Assembly: GCA_963555705.1 (NCBI GenBank)
Contig: OY743187.1
Location: 14,832,133-14,896,132 of the forward strand
DNA from: Ligustrum vulgare
Lineage: Eukaryota > Streptophyta > Magnoliopsida > Lamiales > Oleaceae
DNA: 64,000 nt
Reading direction: 5' to 3'
In this document: in pieces, positions 21,455 to 33,890 of the stretch
How the letters are laid out: each line of letters begins with the position of its first letter
Position numbering within the stretch: the first letter of the stretch is position 1
Made by a program: the position numbers and the translations under genes
The notes under the pieces: model-generated
The model's input: the letters and a program-made list of their open reading frames with translations, nothing else
Database searches by the model: none
Told to the model about the DNA's origin: nothing

Positions 21455-24400
21455 GTAGGGGTGGCAAACGGACTAGACAGTTTAGGAGTTTGTGAGTTCG
21501 GATCGGTTCGGTTCGTTAAAAGTTCCGCTCAGTTAGTGAAAAAACGGACTTGGGCTTGGACTGGGCAAAAAAATTAGGTGTTGAATAGTTTGGTTCGGCT
21601 CGTGAAGTTTGTGGACCGGTTCGTACAAACAGAAAATGGGTCGAAAACGGACCGTTCGCGTTACCGTTCGTTTGAGTACAAGCCCACAAGCCAACGGTCT
21701 TGTGACTGTTTGAGCCAAACAGTCACAAGATCGCAATCTCAACTCAACTCTCTCACTCTCAACTCTCAAGTCTCAAATTTCAATTGCAACCTTCTACTCT
21801 TCTAGTTCTAGACTTCTAGTTATATTCTAATTTCTAGTTTTATAATATTTCATTATTTCACATACAATATTGTCTCAAATTTCATATTTCATTTTCGTCT
21901 ACAAATTTTCAAATCTATTATTTCTAATGGCACACTCACAATCTCATGGTTATTCTTCTAGCCAATTTGTTGATGGATTTTTCGGTCTCAACGATATTCC
22001 AATTCCCTACAATTTGGCGGATTTGGAAAATGAGATCGAAGATATAGATACTAGAAATCCTCTTAATTTGGATGACATTGTTGATGAAGATGTCATTTCT
22101 GCATATGGATCTGGCTCCGCTAGCACGACGGCAAGCTCTAACAGAAATCCAAAAAGGACAAAAAAATCAAACTGCTGGAATATTTTCGATTTGATTGAAA
22201 CAACGGCTAAAGACACTGATGGGTTATCGGTATTCAAAGCAAAATGTAAAACTTGCTGCGGACTTTTCTCTTGGAAGAAGGGTGAGGGGCACAACACACC
22301 TCAACAGACACCGTAAATGATGTCGAAAACCTGGCTCAGTTGAAGTAAACCAATCAACTCTACAGTTTGGTCAATCAAGTCTAACAAATTGGGTCTTCAA
22401 CCAAGATCTAGTGCGTCGGAAAGGGATGGTCATGTTCGTATCGAGTGGTGAGTTCCCGCTTTTAATTGTAGAAAGTTCACAATTCATGGATTTCATTCAA
22501 AAGTATCTCAACCCAGGTACAAACCTATTTCTAGAAATACTTTACGAGATGATGCATTACTAAATATTTCAAGCGAAAACAAAGCTTTATAGATGCATTA
22601 AATAAATATAATGGTAACTTATCATTTACTTCGGACTTGTGGAATGGCAATAATCATAGAGGTTACGTAGCTGTTACTTGTTATTACATTGATGATACTT
22701 GGTTAATGAACAAAAGAATTATGACATTAAAAGTTATTGATTACCACATAATGCAATAAATATTTTCAATGTACTACTTGCAATTCTTAGAGAATTTAAC
22801 TGTGATAATAAAATTCATAATTTTACACTAGATAATGCTTCTGTTAATAAAGTAGTGATAGATAGATTAGCTAACCACATGAATCCTGAATTTGATGGAG
22901 TCTTGTTTCATGTTCGTTGTGTGTGTGTCACATTTTAAATTTAATAGTTCAAGATGATCTTAAATTTATAGAAAATCCATTGCAAAAAATTAGGTATGCT
23001 TGCAATTTCATTATGATGACACATTCTAGAAAACAAGCTTTTGATGCATATTGTGCAGAAAATGGTATGTCAACATGATCATTTGTTACAGATGTAGGAC
23101 ATAGATGAAACTCAGCTTATTTAATGATTGAACATTGTCAAAGTTATGAGAATTTAATATGTGATTATTACAACGGTCGGCACTCACACGACCCAAGTTT
23201 TGATTTGGGGGCTAATAATTGGGAACTTGTATTTCATGTTAAAACTTTTTTAAAACCATTTTATGATGCTACAAATGAATTATCAGGTGTTTATTATCCC
23301 ACTAGTCATTTAGTGTTGAAGCATTTTTATTGCATTGCTAATAATTTTAACAAGTACAAAATATTTCCTATTTTTTCTGAAATCATTGTAGCAATGGAGA
23401 CTAAGTTTAGAAAATATTAGGAAAATGTACCCACTTTGTTTCCATTAGCAACGATTGTAGACCCTAGAATAAATTTAGAGGGGACTAAACGCACCATAAA
23501 TGCAATATCAAGGATATTAACTTTTGAGACCCCCTTGACATGCACAGATTTAGAAAAATGTTTATGTCAAATGTACGAGATCAATACCGAAAGGTCTGGA
23601 AAAAATGTTAGAAGAACTGCTCCCACCCCTAAAGTGACACAAAATCAAGACAGTGATTTACTTTCCTATCTTATGACTATGAAGGAAACTTATAGTATAC
23701 AAGCCAGTGGTTCTAGTTCTTCTAGTACCCTTAATAGTTCAAATTAAATTCCGAGCGAGTTAGCTAGGTATTTCTCACACGACCTTCTTTGCATGTTAGA
23801 CGAGGATGAGAGAAATAATTTTGACATTCTTAAGTGGTGGAGACTAAACGAGCGTCAATACCTAGTTGTTTCTATGATTGCACGAGATCTACTGGCACCT
23901 CAGGTATCAACTATAGCATCGGAGGCTGCTTTTAGTGCAGGCGGTAGAGTATTATCTGAATATAGGTCAAGGCTTAAAGAATACATATTGGAGGCCTTGA
24001 TGTGTTTGAAGGATTGACATTTTGCAGAGAAAATGTTACAAAATAGGATAAATGAAATTCTGGCTGAGGAATTCGGAGAACAATCGTATTGGTGAGTAAA
24101 TTATTATGTATTATTAATTTTTATCCTTATAATTATGCTATAAATAATATATGCATTTTTCTTTTTCTATATTTTTAATTCTTTCTTTCAAATAAAAAAG
24201 ATCATACACGTAACATTTTGTTCGTATACAATTTTAATTTTGCCTACAAGAAGAGAAATTAAATGTAGTCGGTCCCAAGCCCGAATTAAAGGTGAAGAGT
24301 TTAAGTTTTTATATTTTCAATTATTTTAGTATTACTGTATTAGTTACTTAGTAGTCTCGTTACCCGTCATTAAAAAAAAAAAGAGCCCACGAGCCTGACT

Positions 24401-24539
24401 TGGGTCGGCTCCGTGGAAGACTAACCAACTCGGCCTGGCTCGTCTCCCACACTAGCCTGCCCAATTCTGGCTCGTAGGTCGGAACGAACCAGCTTTTAAC
24501 GGGCTGAGCCGGCCCGATTCGGCCCGATTGACAAACCCT
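21455..24539 (+). mobile_element. hAT-C: Ac-type hAT transposon, degenerate
   Basis: The left end reads GTAGGGGTGGCAAACGG. The right end, read inverted, is AGGGTTTGTCAATCGG. The flanks ACATTGAG (21447-21454 and 24540-24547) form a perfect 8-bp target duplication. Subterminal regions (21470-21720 and 24380-24535) are rich in GGTTCGG/CCGAATC-type words, typical of plant Ac-like hATs. The interior carries a broken BED-finger transposase. This looks like a nearly full-length former autonomous element. Confidence 0.9.
21927..24095 (+). pseudogene. hAT-C transposase (BED finger, RNase H-like, hAT dimerisation)
   Basis: The start is ATG at 21927, although the frame is open from 21870. An acidic N-region is followed by a BED-type zinc finger. 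Its CKTC pair lies near 22247, and its histidine half (a THLNRH-like motif, about 22297) is reached only after a one-base frameshift. The catalytic RNase H-like region follows in shifted frames, with a TSDLW motif near 22628 and LDNAS near 22827. The well-preserved pieces 23124-23420 and 23436-23747 cover the later catalytic part. The C-terminal hAT dimerisation domain (23750-24095) has VSTIASEAAFSAGGR, then a TGA in place of the usual Trp codon at 24015. It acts in the nucleus when intact; this copy cannot. Confidence 0.9.
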
Positions 24540-24782
24540 ACATTGAGTTCCAAATTCCAGTGGGGGCTTGTTGTACCCCCACGTTATCGCGGGGGTACCG
24601 CCCCCTCAAGGGGCATTCCAATCCTCTAGGATGATTATGGACAAATGCAGTAAAACGGAGGACCTTCCGGAAAAGATTGTTAAAAGTTTGGGATTTGTTG
24701 TAAATTGAGACGAGGAACAACTGACAAATGCAACATGGGTAATTGAATCATTTCAAGATCCGATAAATTTTCAATCCACAAA

Positions 24783-25388
24783 TCTATATACTATATATAA
24801 AGGGAGAATAGAGGGTTAATGTGAATGCAAAGTGGATTGGTGTGAATACATTTATTACCTTTTATATGTGTGTGTGAGCACGCGCACAAATATTATTTTA
24901 TGCTAAATACAAAACAATGGTTAATATTATTTTTTTTTAATAATTTTTAATTTTAATAATTGTGAAAAGATTATATGATATAATAATTTCTTGATCTTCA
25001 ATGTTGTTCAATTATCTATATTTGATGAGTTAAGATTAAACACATATTTATAATTTATTGTGATTTTTGAACGAAAATTGAGAAAAAGTTAAATATGTAA
25101 GGTAAATGCAGAAATTATAATAGATATATTTATATCTTGAACAAACATCAATATTTGTACTCATAATATTATATCTATCATGATGGACAATTAAAAAACT
25201 ACAAAATTTGCATTTATCATTCAATAAAGTTTTCGACAATTTAGATTATTTATGTTGTTTTTAAATTTTAATACTTGTTGTGATAAAAAATTATTTTTGT
25301 ATTTTTTTTAATTATGTACAATCATTAAATTTTATGAATGCTTATCTATATTACGGATAACAATTTCAGTCCATCGTAATGGTATAAA
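24783..25388 (+). mobile_element. Helitron, first copy of a tandem pair (truncated/diverged 3' end)
   Basis: It starts TCTATATACTATATATAAAG after an A, matching the Helitron 5' TC rule. Its 3' end near 25371-25388 (CAGTCCATCGTAATGG) is a degraded version of the hairpin end at 26581-26610. The body shares ordered blocks with the second copy: AATGCA.AAATTAT, CATCAATATT.GT and CATAATATTATATC. No Rep/helicase is encoded. Confidence 0.75.
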
Positions 25389-26610
25389 TTTATACTATAT
25401 ATAAAAGTAGGATAGTTTGGCAAAATTTAATTTTTAAATTCTTTATGTTTTAGAATTATAGTAAATAATTAATATGATGTTATTGTTATTTGTATATTTT
25501 GGTTATAATTATTATTTTTTATTATTATTAACATTAATATTGAATGAGTTCAATCAATATTTTTAATTATCAGCATTAAAATATTATTTAATTGTTGATT
25601 TTTAATTTATTTGTTATTTTTAATATTATAAATCTTATGTGTAGTCATCAATAATTAAATTGTGTTTTGATTATTAATTGTCAAATTATTTGTTATCTTT
25701 AATATTACAAATCAATTTTTCTAAGATATATATTATATATTATTATTAAATATTTTAATAAATTAACCCTCTGTTCAGCAACTATATTTTTGTTTCAAGG
25801 TAAAATGTGTGGTTGAAAAATAGTTTTGAAAAAATATGTATTTAAAAAGTGGGTTAAAAAAAATGTGTTACTTATAAATAATATATAGAAACAGTTATTT
25901 AACGAATGTTAATATTGAAGAGTTAATACTTTGATTTTTTTTTTAGTTAATAATATTAATAGAATAAGTAATATTTTTTAATCATTCCTAATTTTAATAA
26001 TTTTCAAAGATTATAGGGTATAATTTTTTGTATAATTTTATAATCTCCAATTTTACTCGATTGTCGTATCATTATAATCACGAGATTTTCAAAATTATTA
26101 TTTTGACTACTCATTTTTGTAAATAAAGTTTTATTGGTTAAATTCAAATATTTTGACTATTTTTTTTAATTATTATGATTGATGTTTTTGAATGAAAATT
26201 AAAAAGTACGTTAAATGCAAGAGGCAAATGCAAAAATTATGAAAAATATGCTAATACATTTCACATGCATCAATATTCGTGTACATAATATTATATCAAA
26301 TGTGATATACTATTGAAAAACTACTTAATTTACATTTTCAATGAAATTATTAATAATTTATTAAAATTATTGAAAATTAATAATAATTTATTATTTAAAT
26401 ATATAAATTGACGTTTACTATTCAAAGAATTTAATAATAATTTGAATTACTTATGTTATTTTTTTAAATCCTAATAAGTATTGTAATAGAGAATCCTTTT
26501 TTATGCATTTATATGTTTTGATTATGTATAAGTATTAAAGTTTTACGAATACTTATTGAAATCAATATTGTGGATAATAACTTCCGTGCATCGCACGGGT
26601 GAAATACTAG
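25389..26610 (+). mobile_element. Helitron, second copy of the tandem pair
   Basis: It begins TTTATACTATATATAAAAG, a one-base-changed Helitron start, immediately after the first copy. It ends ...GAAATACTAG followed by T, matching the CTRR|T rule, with a GC-rich hairpin twelve bases before the end. It is non-autonomous: 1.2 kb, AT-rich, without open frames. The outer limits 24783 and 26610 have A on the left and T on the right, the usual Helitron target. Confidence 0.85.
26584..26598 (+). terminator. Helitron 3' hairpin (transposition terminator)
   Basis: CCGTGC-ATC-GCACGG forms a perfect six-base-pair stem with a three-base loop, twelve bases before the terminal CTAG. In Helitrons this hairpin marks the end of rolling-circle transfer; it is not a transcription terminator. 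Confidence 0.9.
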
Positions 26611-28231
26611 TTGATTGAAAAGGATTAACTATTAAGCCTTTGTTTGATATATTCTTTAGGACCTGTTTGGATCTGATTATAAACTAAAAATGAGGTTTTT
26701 TTTTTTTTTTTTTGAGGTAGATGTAGGGTTAAAAATTGGAGAGAGAAAAGATATGTAATTAAAAAGTTATATTGGAAATTGTGTCGGTTATAAAACAAAA
26801 AAAAAAGTGATTACCAAACGGAGGTTTTTTCTATTTTTTTTACAGTATTCAATCTCAACTATCCATTAAAAATCAAGTCCACAATATTTGACTTTTCAAC
26901 CAAATTTCAACAATTAATTCTCCTAAAAATCACTATTTATTTTTTAAAAAAAAACTCTTTTTAAACAATACGAAACATGAGCATGTTTAGTAAAGTTAAA
27001 AGTTTTACCACAACTTTTCAAATTCAATCTCAACCATCAATTCTTAGTCAAGTCCACAATTTTTTACTTTTTAAATATTTTTAAACCATACATCCATCAA
27101 AAAACCAAAAAAACTACAAAAATTAAATCTTGTCACATTACCAAACAAACTCTAAGTCTGAAATTGTTTATAAATTAGTTTATAAATCACACAATTTCTC
27201 AAACCACATTTTAATCACACGCATTTTCTCTCTCTACTTTTTAACCACACATTTTACCTCGAAATCATAAATAAATCAGTTTATAAAACGTTACAGTATT
27301 ACCAAACAGAAGCTTAAGTTTGGATATGAAAAAGTGTAGTATTAAAAAGGGGTTACACCTTTCCATCCAAACGCAAAGAAAACGACAGTGGTGCTTATAA
27401 TAACGAGAAGTATGACTGGTGGATGAAAACGATATCAAAGTTTGATGGACAAATGTGACTAATCGCATGAAGATTAATTTGTTATTTGTCATGGATACAT
27501 TCTCTATGGCTTCAGCCACGAGTCCTTCATTTAACATGCTGTTATCGAAGTCTTGTAGATCAATGTCGGCATTCTTGTACAACGATGTTAAAATTTGGAA
27601 ATGCCTCGCATATTTGTTGTTGTTCTGACTTGAACTTATAATAATGACCTCGTGGTTGTTGGCATAAAAGTGTTCTCAAAACACTCTTAATTTCTTAATG
27701 GTTTTGTTTTTTGTCTTGGCCCTACACTTTGTGTATAGATGTTAGTTGGTTGATTATTTTACTGTGGTAAATAAGTTAGTGAAGCGATAGGGATTGAGAA
27801 ACTCATTGGTTTCTTGTACATTTGTAAACTCTGATTCTTGGTTAATTTTAGTGGATCTGGAGCATAATCTACTTGTAAACGTTCAACGTGTGAATAGCTA
27901 GTACGTGAATATGCGCACTCATTAGTGGGTAAAAAAAATTTTGTCCAATCTTTTATGTTTCTGCAAATTTTGATGCAAATTTTGATGTTATGCATTTTTA
28001 TGTTCACATCTTTTTGGGTTTGATGATATGGGACCAAAGAGCATAAAAATAAAGGGTTAGTTGTTCTATGTTTGAAACCCTAAGATCTTTTTTATAATAC
28101 TTGCATCTTCATGAATGATTGTTCTCGTTCTGGAAAATAAATGAGAAAACTGTGTTTTTTATGAAAAGGTTTTGTGCGATCTACCTTCGATTCAACTTTT
28201 GGTTCGATCTCTTTTCAAGATTGGTGTTTTG
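26611..28231. other. AT-rich stretch with MITE fragments, no gene
   Basis: It contains blocks with ACCTGTTTGGAT (26660) and TTACCAAACAAAC (27140) that look like MITE tips. 27165-27310 carries CACACATTTTACC and CATTTTCTCTCTCT, text shared with 45730-45860. I find no supportable coding sequence: the open stretches at 27265-27582 and 27759-28037 show no family. Confidence 0.45.
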
Positions 28232-29005
28232 TAACACCCCAAGTTTCAAACCTTAAACCTAGGCGTGTTAACTTCCATTCACATTAAATGCGGAATTTAA
28301 TGCATTTACACAATCAAAATGTTCATTTATCTATTATAAAAATTTTCAGAAATTTCGGCAGAGTCTCCTCTATAAATTGGACATAGCCAACCTGTAGAGG
28401 GACATCAAAACCATTTTAAAAATTTAAAACATCAATCACATCTCAATCACATTCATCATCGCCAAAACCAATTCATTCATTCCCCAAACTCCTCAAGCAT
28501 AAGATTTTCCAAAATATCAACAGACATTGAAAAATGAAATAAGAAGTAATTTAACCTCTAATACGTCACCCATACTTAATTAAAACTAACTTCAACCAAA
28601 TCATTATCAATAATAATGAATTAAGGAATAAATTTAAATGATAACTTGAATAAATTTAACTTTATTAAGTAAGGCGATAACGGGTACTGTCTGAGTCAGC
28701 CACCAAGTGCTCTCCTCGAATCACCTAACTTTCATCACCTGAAATGTTGGGGAGGGATTGGGGTGAGCTAAAGCCCAGTAAGTAAACTTTATGCATGAAT
28801 ACATGCTTATGACATGAATGCTTTAAAATTTTCATATATGTATCTCCATTTACTTTACTTTCCAGAACATTCAAACTTTTCAAACTTTTACTTAACATTT
28901 CAAAACTCTCACTTCATTTCCATCGTGAGCTCACTTGATGTAACTTCTAGTCAATCAGATAACAGTGGGCAATTCTTATTTGGAATCAGGTTAACTTTCA
29001 CATTT

Positions 29006-29086
29006 CCACCGCAAAGTGGCTCATTCATTTCATTCCACCGCAAAGCGGCTCATTCGCTTCATTCCACCGCAAAGCGGCTCATTACA
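29006..29086. repeat. Three tandem units of about 27 bp
   Basis: CACCGCAAAG(T/C)GGCTCATTC occurs three times in a row, at about 29006, 29034 and 29061. Confidence 0.9.
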
Positions 29087-30452
29087 TTCGGGTACGCCGG
29101 TCCCCCGCCCCCCATTTCCCACTCGCATCTTTCATGACATAGAAGTACACCCATTCTTTCAAAAACTTGGGATACATAATTTTTGACAAAAATTGTACTT
29201 TGACACATTCCTTTCATTAAAACATTTGACTTTCCCATTTCGATGTCAATGCATGCTTAGTGATGCAATGACATGATAATGTGCATGCTTGAACATTTCC
29301 TTAAATACACATACTTGCGTATCGTAAATCAAATACATCAACATTAAGTAATTAACACGAAATCACTTACGCACATTAATTTCACATTAACTTTCTACTT
29401 TCATGAAAAATAGGGGAAGTTTACTTACTTAACTTCCTTGGTATTTACCGCTATCTGGATTTGCAAGTGGAAGAGTCTCAGATGCCTGTGACGTCAATGT
29501 ACCAATTCTCCTAATTATTTTCATTCATTAATAAAATATGTTTTTAGTTCAAAAATCACATTTAAAACTCCTAAACAAGGTTAAAACTTCTATTTCATTC
29601 ACAATTTAATCCCAAACGTGACCTTACGCTAGATCCAACACACAACACCATATTCGAAATAAGATGTCAATTTCAATGTACTTTAGAAAGATTTTTTTTT
29701 CTTACTTTTTAATTCAAATTAAATTACAACATTACATAACTTGACCTAGCTTTACAAAATTTCTCAATAAAATTCTAATTATCCATAATCAGAAAATTCT
29801 CAAACATTGTTGCCAATTAAACCTAAAACTAAGGATTTACCATCACAGGTCAACGTTGTTAAAATTAACATTGCTAAAATCTGAAATTTGTAAATAAATT
29901 CCTAAATCCAAATTTCACATTATAACTCAAACATTACCACACAATTAATTAATTCATAATCCCAACAAATATGAAATATTCACATACTTCAATAATTATG
30001 ACTCTCAGTTCACAAACACATTTGAAATTCTTTTTAATAGCAACAAAATGCCCAATCGAGATCAAAATCTCAAATTAACCTAAGTGTGACCTTAGGATAT
30101 GACCAAAACACATAAAACTCATATTCAAGATAAGTAATGAATCTCAAAGCACATTAGAAGGTCTTCTCATCTTTTAAATTCAAACTCAAACTCAAAATTC
30201 CATAACTTTACAAAATTACTTAATCGTGATTCTAACAAGTTCATACTTCTAAAAATAACTAATTATTACAAACTTTACCACGAGGTCGTTAACTAAACTT
30301 CGAATTTTCACAGCTTTAACGTTATACAATTACAATTAAAATTTCAATAACTCATCAAGGTTCCAAACCAAATTCTCAATTTGACAATCTATGATTTAAA
30401 AATCTAAACAAAAAATCAAAATCTGAAACTTTAACGAAAACTTTGGATCGTA

Positions 30453-30685
30453 ATATATATATATATATATATATACAATCTGACATTTATATATGTAAAT
30501 CTTTCATTATCGAAATCTGAAATCCATAAGTCTGAAATCACACACACACACACACACATAACATCATTAAATCCTTAATTCATGGTTAAATTCGAAAACT
30601 AAACAAAATTTAAAAAATCTGAAATTATCTTATAAAAATCTGATTTATATATATAATGTACATACATAACGTTATTTACCTAGAA

Positions 30686-30728
<43 letters not shown>

Positions 30729-30799
30729 GTGTATGTCGAAATATGGATATGTGTGTGCGTGGAATTGTGTGAAACCGTGTGTGTGTGTGTGTGTGCGGT

Positions 30800-30834
<35 letters not shown>

Positions 30835-31022
30835 GTGAAGAGAAAGGAGAAGAGGGGGGGGGCTTACTTCCAGTGGGTGGCGGCGGTGGTTCGACGATGG
30901 TGGGCGATGGTGGTGAGAGGAGAGACCGAGGGAGAAACGAGAGAAGGGATTGAGAGTGAGATGGGATCGGTGAGAGAGAGAGAGAGATTGTGAGAGAGCG
31001 GCGTGAGTGAGAGAGAGAGAGA
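30453..31022. repeat. Cluster of microsatellites: AT, CA, AT, GT and GA runs
   Basis: (AT)n at 30453-30475, (CA)n at about 30540-30558, (AT)n at about 30689-30725, (GT)n in two blocks at 30778-30832, and (GA)n at about 30970-31022. The long open stretches on both strands here (30680-31060) are produced by these repeats and are not genes. Confidence 0.95.
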
Positions 31023-32279
31023 GATAATGAGGGTTGGATATAAACTTTTGGAATTTGCAACTTGGCCCCTCAATTCTCTCAATTTAGAAATTTAAGTCCA
31101 CAACTCCCAATAAAATTTCAATTCGCCCTAAACCTTTTCCCAATCCCAATTTAATGAAATTTAAACAACTTACTACTCAATGACAAATAGAATTTAACAA
31201 GCTTAACAAATAAAAATAATTAATTACATATAGAGTTCATAAACAATTTATAAACTTTTTAATTGGCACATCGATCGAGACGGCGCCCAAGTCCTTCCAC
31301 TGCAAAATAATTCGAATTATAGACATTAAATATCACAATTTTATAATTTATAATCACAGTAATATAAATATTGAGTGAAATTTAAAATTACACGTAAAAT
31401 TGAAAAGTGGTCTTACATGTTTTTTGCTAGATCTATAAAAATCTTTAAAAATTTGTTTTGACTTGTTCTAATTATTGGTGAGTTGTGTTGACTTACTCTA
31501 AGTTCTCTTGATTTCCTGACTCACTCCGATTCATATTGAGTTACCCTGATTCACCTAGATTCTGGCATCCTTTTGACCTTGCTCTTCACTAAAGCTTTTA
31601 AGTTATCATGTATATATTTCTTGAAACCCTAATTCTTTGAACTATTCTCTTTTGACACTGGTTATTAAGGTAAGAGGCATATATTTTTTATTTTATTTTT
31701 TTTACCTTTGTTCAAAATCTCCTGCGAGGATCTGAAAATCTGAGTGAACAATGGATCAAAGGGTCTTTATCCATTAAACCTATCATTTTTTTTTTTTTGC
31801 GGTCTTGATTCTTTATCTTACTCATGACTGTATAATTGTGATTTCTTTATGTGTATTCAAATTATATTGTCACACTCACAGTCTCCTATATATTTGCATG
31901 ATGTCTTGCACATGCTGTAAATATTCTGTTACTCCTATGTGTGTTGTATATTTCTGGTTCTAAGATCTTATATGTTAGCATGTCTACCTCACATAAATTT
32001 GAGATTGGATTGTAGAATGACACTGAAGACTTTAGTCTCTTGTGCCAAAAAATGAGGGCTCTACCATTACAACAAAGATGTATTAGGAATTTGACTAGGC
32101 TTTGGGAAACTAAAGTTAGTGCATATAAGAGGATGGAATTAGATGAGATACCAAGAGTTCTATTTTCCTTCACCTTTCTGATAGTGCGATTAGGAATATT
32201 GGGGTGACTACTATTGCTCAAACTTTATGAACCAAATTAGAACATCTATACCTTAACTAAAACAATCCCAAATAAATAT

Positions 32280-32592
32280 CAATGTTGTTAAACTCGGACC
32301 GACCAGGTTGGGTCGACCCGAAAACCTGCCACCCGAGCTAAGAACCGGACCGGATCACATTTAAAACCCTGTCAGGCTAAACCTGGTTAACGATCCGGGT
32401 TGACCCTAGAAACCCGGCCGACCCGGACCCAGGTTTGACCCAGGTTTTGTATTTTTTTTATTTTTTGAATTTTTTAATACTTTTTAATATTAATTAATGT
32501 CGGGTCAACCCCGATCGATTCCGGGTTGACCATTTAACCCTTGACCCAGTCTCTCAGCCAGGTCGATGATCGGTCCGGGTCTAAAAACATTG
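32280..32592. mobile_element. 313-bp GC-rich MITE with 25-bp terminal inverted repeats
   Basis: Left tip CAATGTTGTTAAACTCGGAC, right tip (inverted) CAATGTTTTTAGACCCGGAC. About 21 of 25 positions match. Flanks ATAAATAT (32272-32279) and ATAAATAC (32593-32600) are an 8-bp duplication with one mismatch. Removing it restores the copia-3 gag frame. Its GGGTCGACCCG-rich body contrasts with the AT-rich host sequence. The 8-bp duplication suggests a hAT-related MITE. Confidence 0.82.
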
Positions 32593-32825
32593 ATAAATAC
32601 TATCTCCTAAGATAATTCTATAACTTTGGGTTTAATCATTTCTCTGTCCTTTAAGAAAACTTTGATAAGTTCACAAAACTAATTCAGGATCTTGCAAACT
32701 GTGATGGAAAACTCTCTAAAGATCAACAAGTTGTAGCTCTTCTTTATATGCATTAGGTGAAAAACATAGGAAAATTAGAAATGTCGTTGAATATGGAAGA
32801 GATGAACTAACTATTGACATAATAC

Positions 32826-32966
32826 AGTAATGTTCACCTGCCCGCGATGGGAAGGTGTTAAAACGCCCACCGTAGGCAGATGAATGACACGTGTTCACTG
32901 TTTTTAAAAAAATTTGAACACGTGTCATTCGTCTACCCACGGTGGGGGCAGGTGAACATTTCTGTG
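32826..32966. mobile_element. Palindromic (snap-back) MITE
   Basis: Two long inverted arms: AATGTTCACCTGCCC (left) pairs with GGGCAGGTGAACATT (right). A CCACCGTAGGCAGATGAATG segment continues through ACACGTGTTCA and pairs with its inverse 32918-32945, around a short A-rich loop near 32905-32915. It lies within copia-3 gag. A convincing target duplication was not found. Confidence 0.75.
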
Positions 32967-33132
32967 ACACATTATTTTCATTTTTGAGAAACGGAGAACC
33001 TGAATTAAAATCTAATATCAAAGATGCTAGAAGTATAGAGAGGGTTTAAATATAAGAGAAAAACATTTTATCACAATAAGAGTAACAATTTAGTAGTTAT
33101 AATTTTTATAAGAAAAGACTAATAATGATGCG

Positions 33133-33815
33133 TGTTGGATCGTACCCAAAATGTGGCACATTGGGCCACCAGTGAAGGCCCAATGAGGGTCCAATGGACT
33201 TTAGCCCATGATTAAAATTTAGGATATCGCCCTGGGCCAATGGTCGAGGTGGAAAAGCACACGAGCCCCTCTGGCCGAACTTATTTGTGTCTAGCAGACG
33301 CGCTTTATGCTTAGCCGAGGTGCTTACGGTGGCGCCTCGGATGTAAAGATGGGACAAGGGATGAAGTCATAAATGTGACACTGCCTTTACCAAGATGTGA
33401 CAGGCGCCCATCCTCTACGAAATGTAGCAATGATTACGGTCAAAAAGTAAGGTTGTCCCCTCCAAGAGCTAGGGTGAATACACGTGTAAAGTCCGCCATG
33501 TGTCACAATGCAAAACAACGAATCCTTCTATAAATAGAAGCTTCCTCCCGCCATGTAAGGGGTTAGCATTTTCACTCTCTTAACTGAATATTTTACTCTC
33601 ACTCCCTTTTCTCTCTTTTACACACTTATATTTCCTGCACCCAATATATATTTGCCTGAAATGAGCACTGACTTTGGCATCAGAGTGCAAACGGGAGCCA
33701 CCTCGGCCCCCTTTGCAAACTGATTGTTTGTCACAGTGCGTAGGAGATCCACGTGTTGAAGATGGAGGAGCTGAGACGTGTTGTTCCAAGATCCAGCCGA
33801 ATTTTGTGGTCAACA
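33133..33815 (+). repeat. Gypsy 5' LTR
   Basis: A 683-bp LTR from TGTTGGATCG to GTCAACA. It carries a TATA box (33528-33538) followed by a pyrimidine-rich leader. It pairs with 44332-45004. Confidence 0.95.
33528..33538 (+). promoter_or_regulatory. Gypsy LTR TATA box
   Basis: TCTATAAATAGAAG in the 5' LTR is a textbook plant TATA box. It is also intact in the 3' LTR (about 44718-44728). Transcription would begin some 30 bases downstream. Confidence 0.75.
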
Positions 33816-33818
33816 TTT

Positions 33819-33836
33819 TGGCACCGTCTGTGGGAA
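33819..33836 (+). other. Gypsy primer-binding site
   Basis: TGGCACCGTCTGTGGGAA follows the 5' LTR by three bases. This is the common primer-site form in plant Tat-type elements; I do not assign the tRNA with certainty. Confidence 0.75.
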
Positions 33837-33890
33837 ACCATACTGCTAACAACGAAATCTCATGGTGAAAAGCTACACGGCCAAAAAAAA

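Larger units (their letters stand above)
28232..31350. repeat. Unclassified repeat beginning TGTAACACCCC
   Basis: TGTAACACCCC at 28231 is a start frequently seen in plant LTRs. The following 3 kb is compositionally uniform, gene-free and ends in microsatellites. No matching second LTR, primer site or target duplication was found, so it could be a solo LTR, a fragment or another repeat. 28780-28830 has short ATGCATGAATACATGC-like direct repeats. Confidence 0.35.
31980..33132 (+). pseudogene. copia-3 gag, 5' part, interrupted by three insertions
   Basis: From about 31980 the + strand encodes a copia Gag (UBN2/DUF4219) with a KFEIGL start and an EDFSL..KMRALPLQQRC block. At 32280 a MITE interrupts it. 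The frame resumes at 32600 with an ENFDKFTKLIQDLANCDGKL-like stretch (about 32658-32717) and is interrupted again by a palindromic MITE at 32826. It resumes near 32972 and is finally split at 33132 by the gypsy element. Beyond the gypsy (45010) the text continues with the Gag zinc knuckle. It is scattered with stops, hence old. Its 5' LTR is not recognised. Confidence 0.82.

Noticed and set aside
30680..31060. Open reading frames of 88-126 codons on both strands
   Set aside because: They are created by dinucleotide repeats (Ser-Leu, Thr-His, Val-Cys runs) and carry no domain.
28232..31350. Solo LTR of a gypsy element starting TGTAACACCCC
   Set aside because: Only the start motif fits. No end, target duplication or partner was found, so it is listed as an unclassified repeat.
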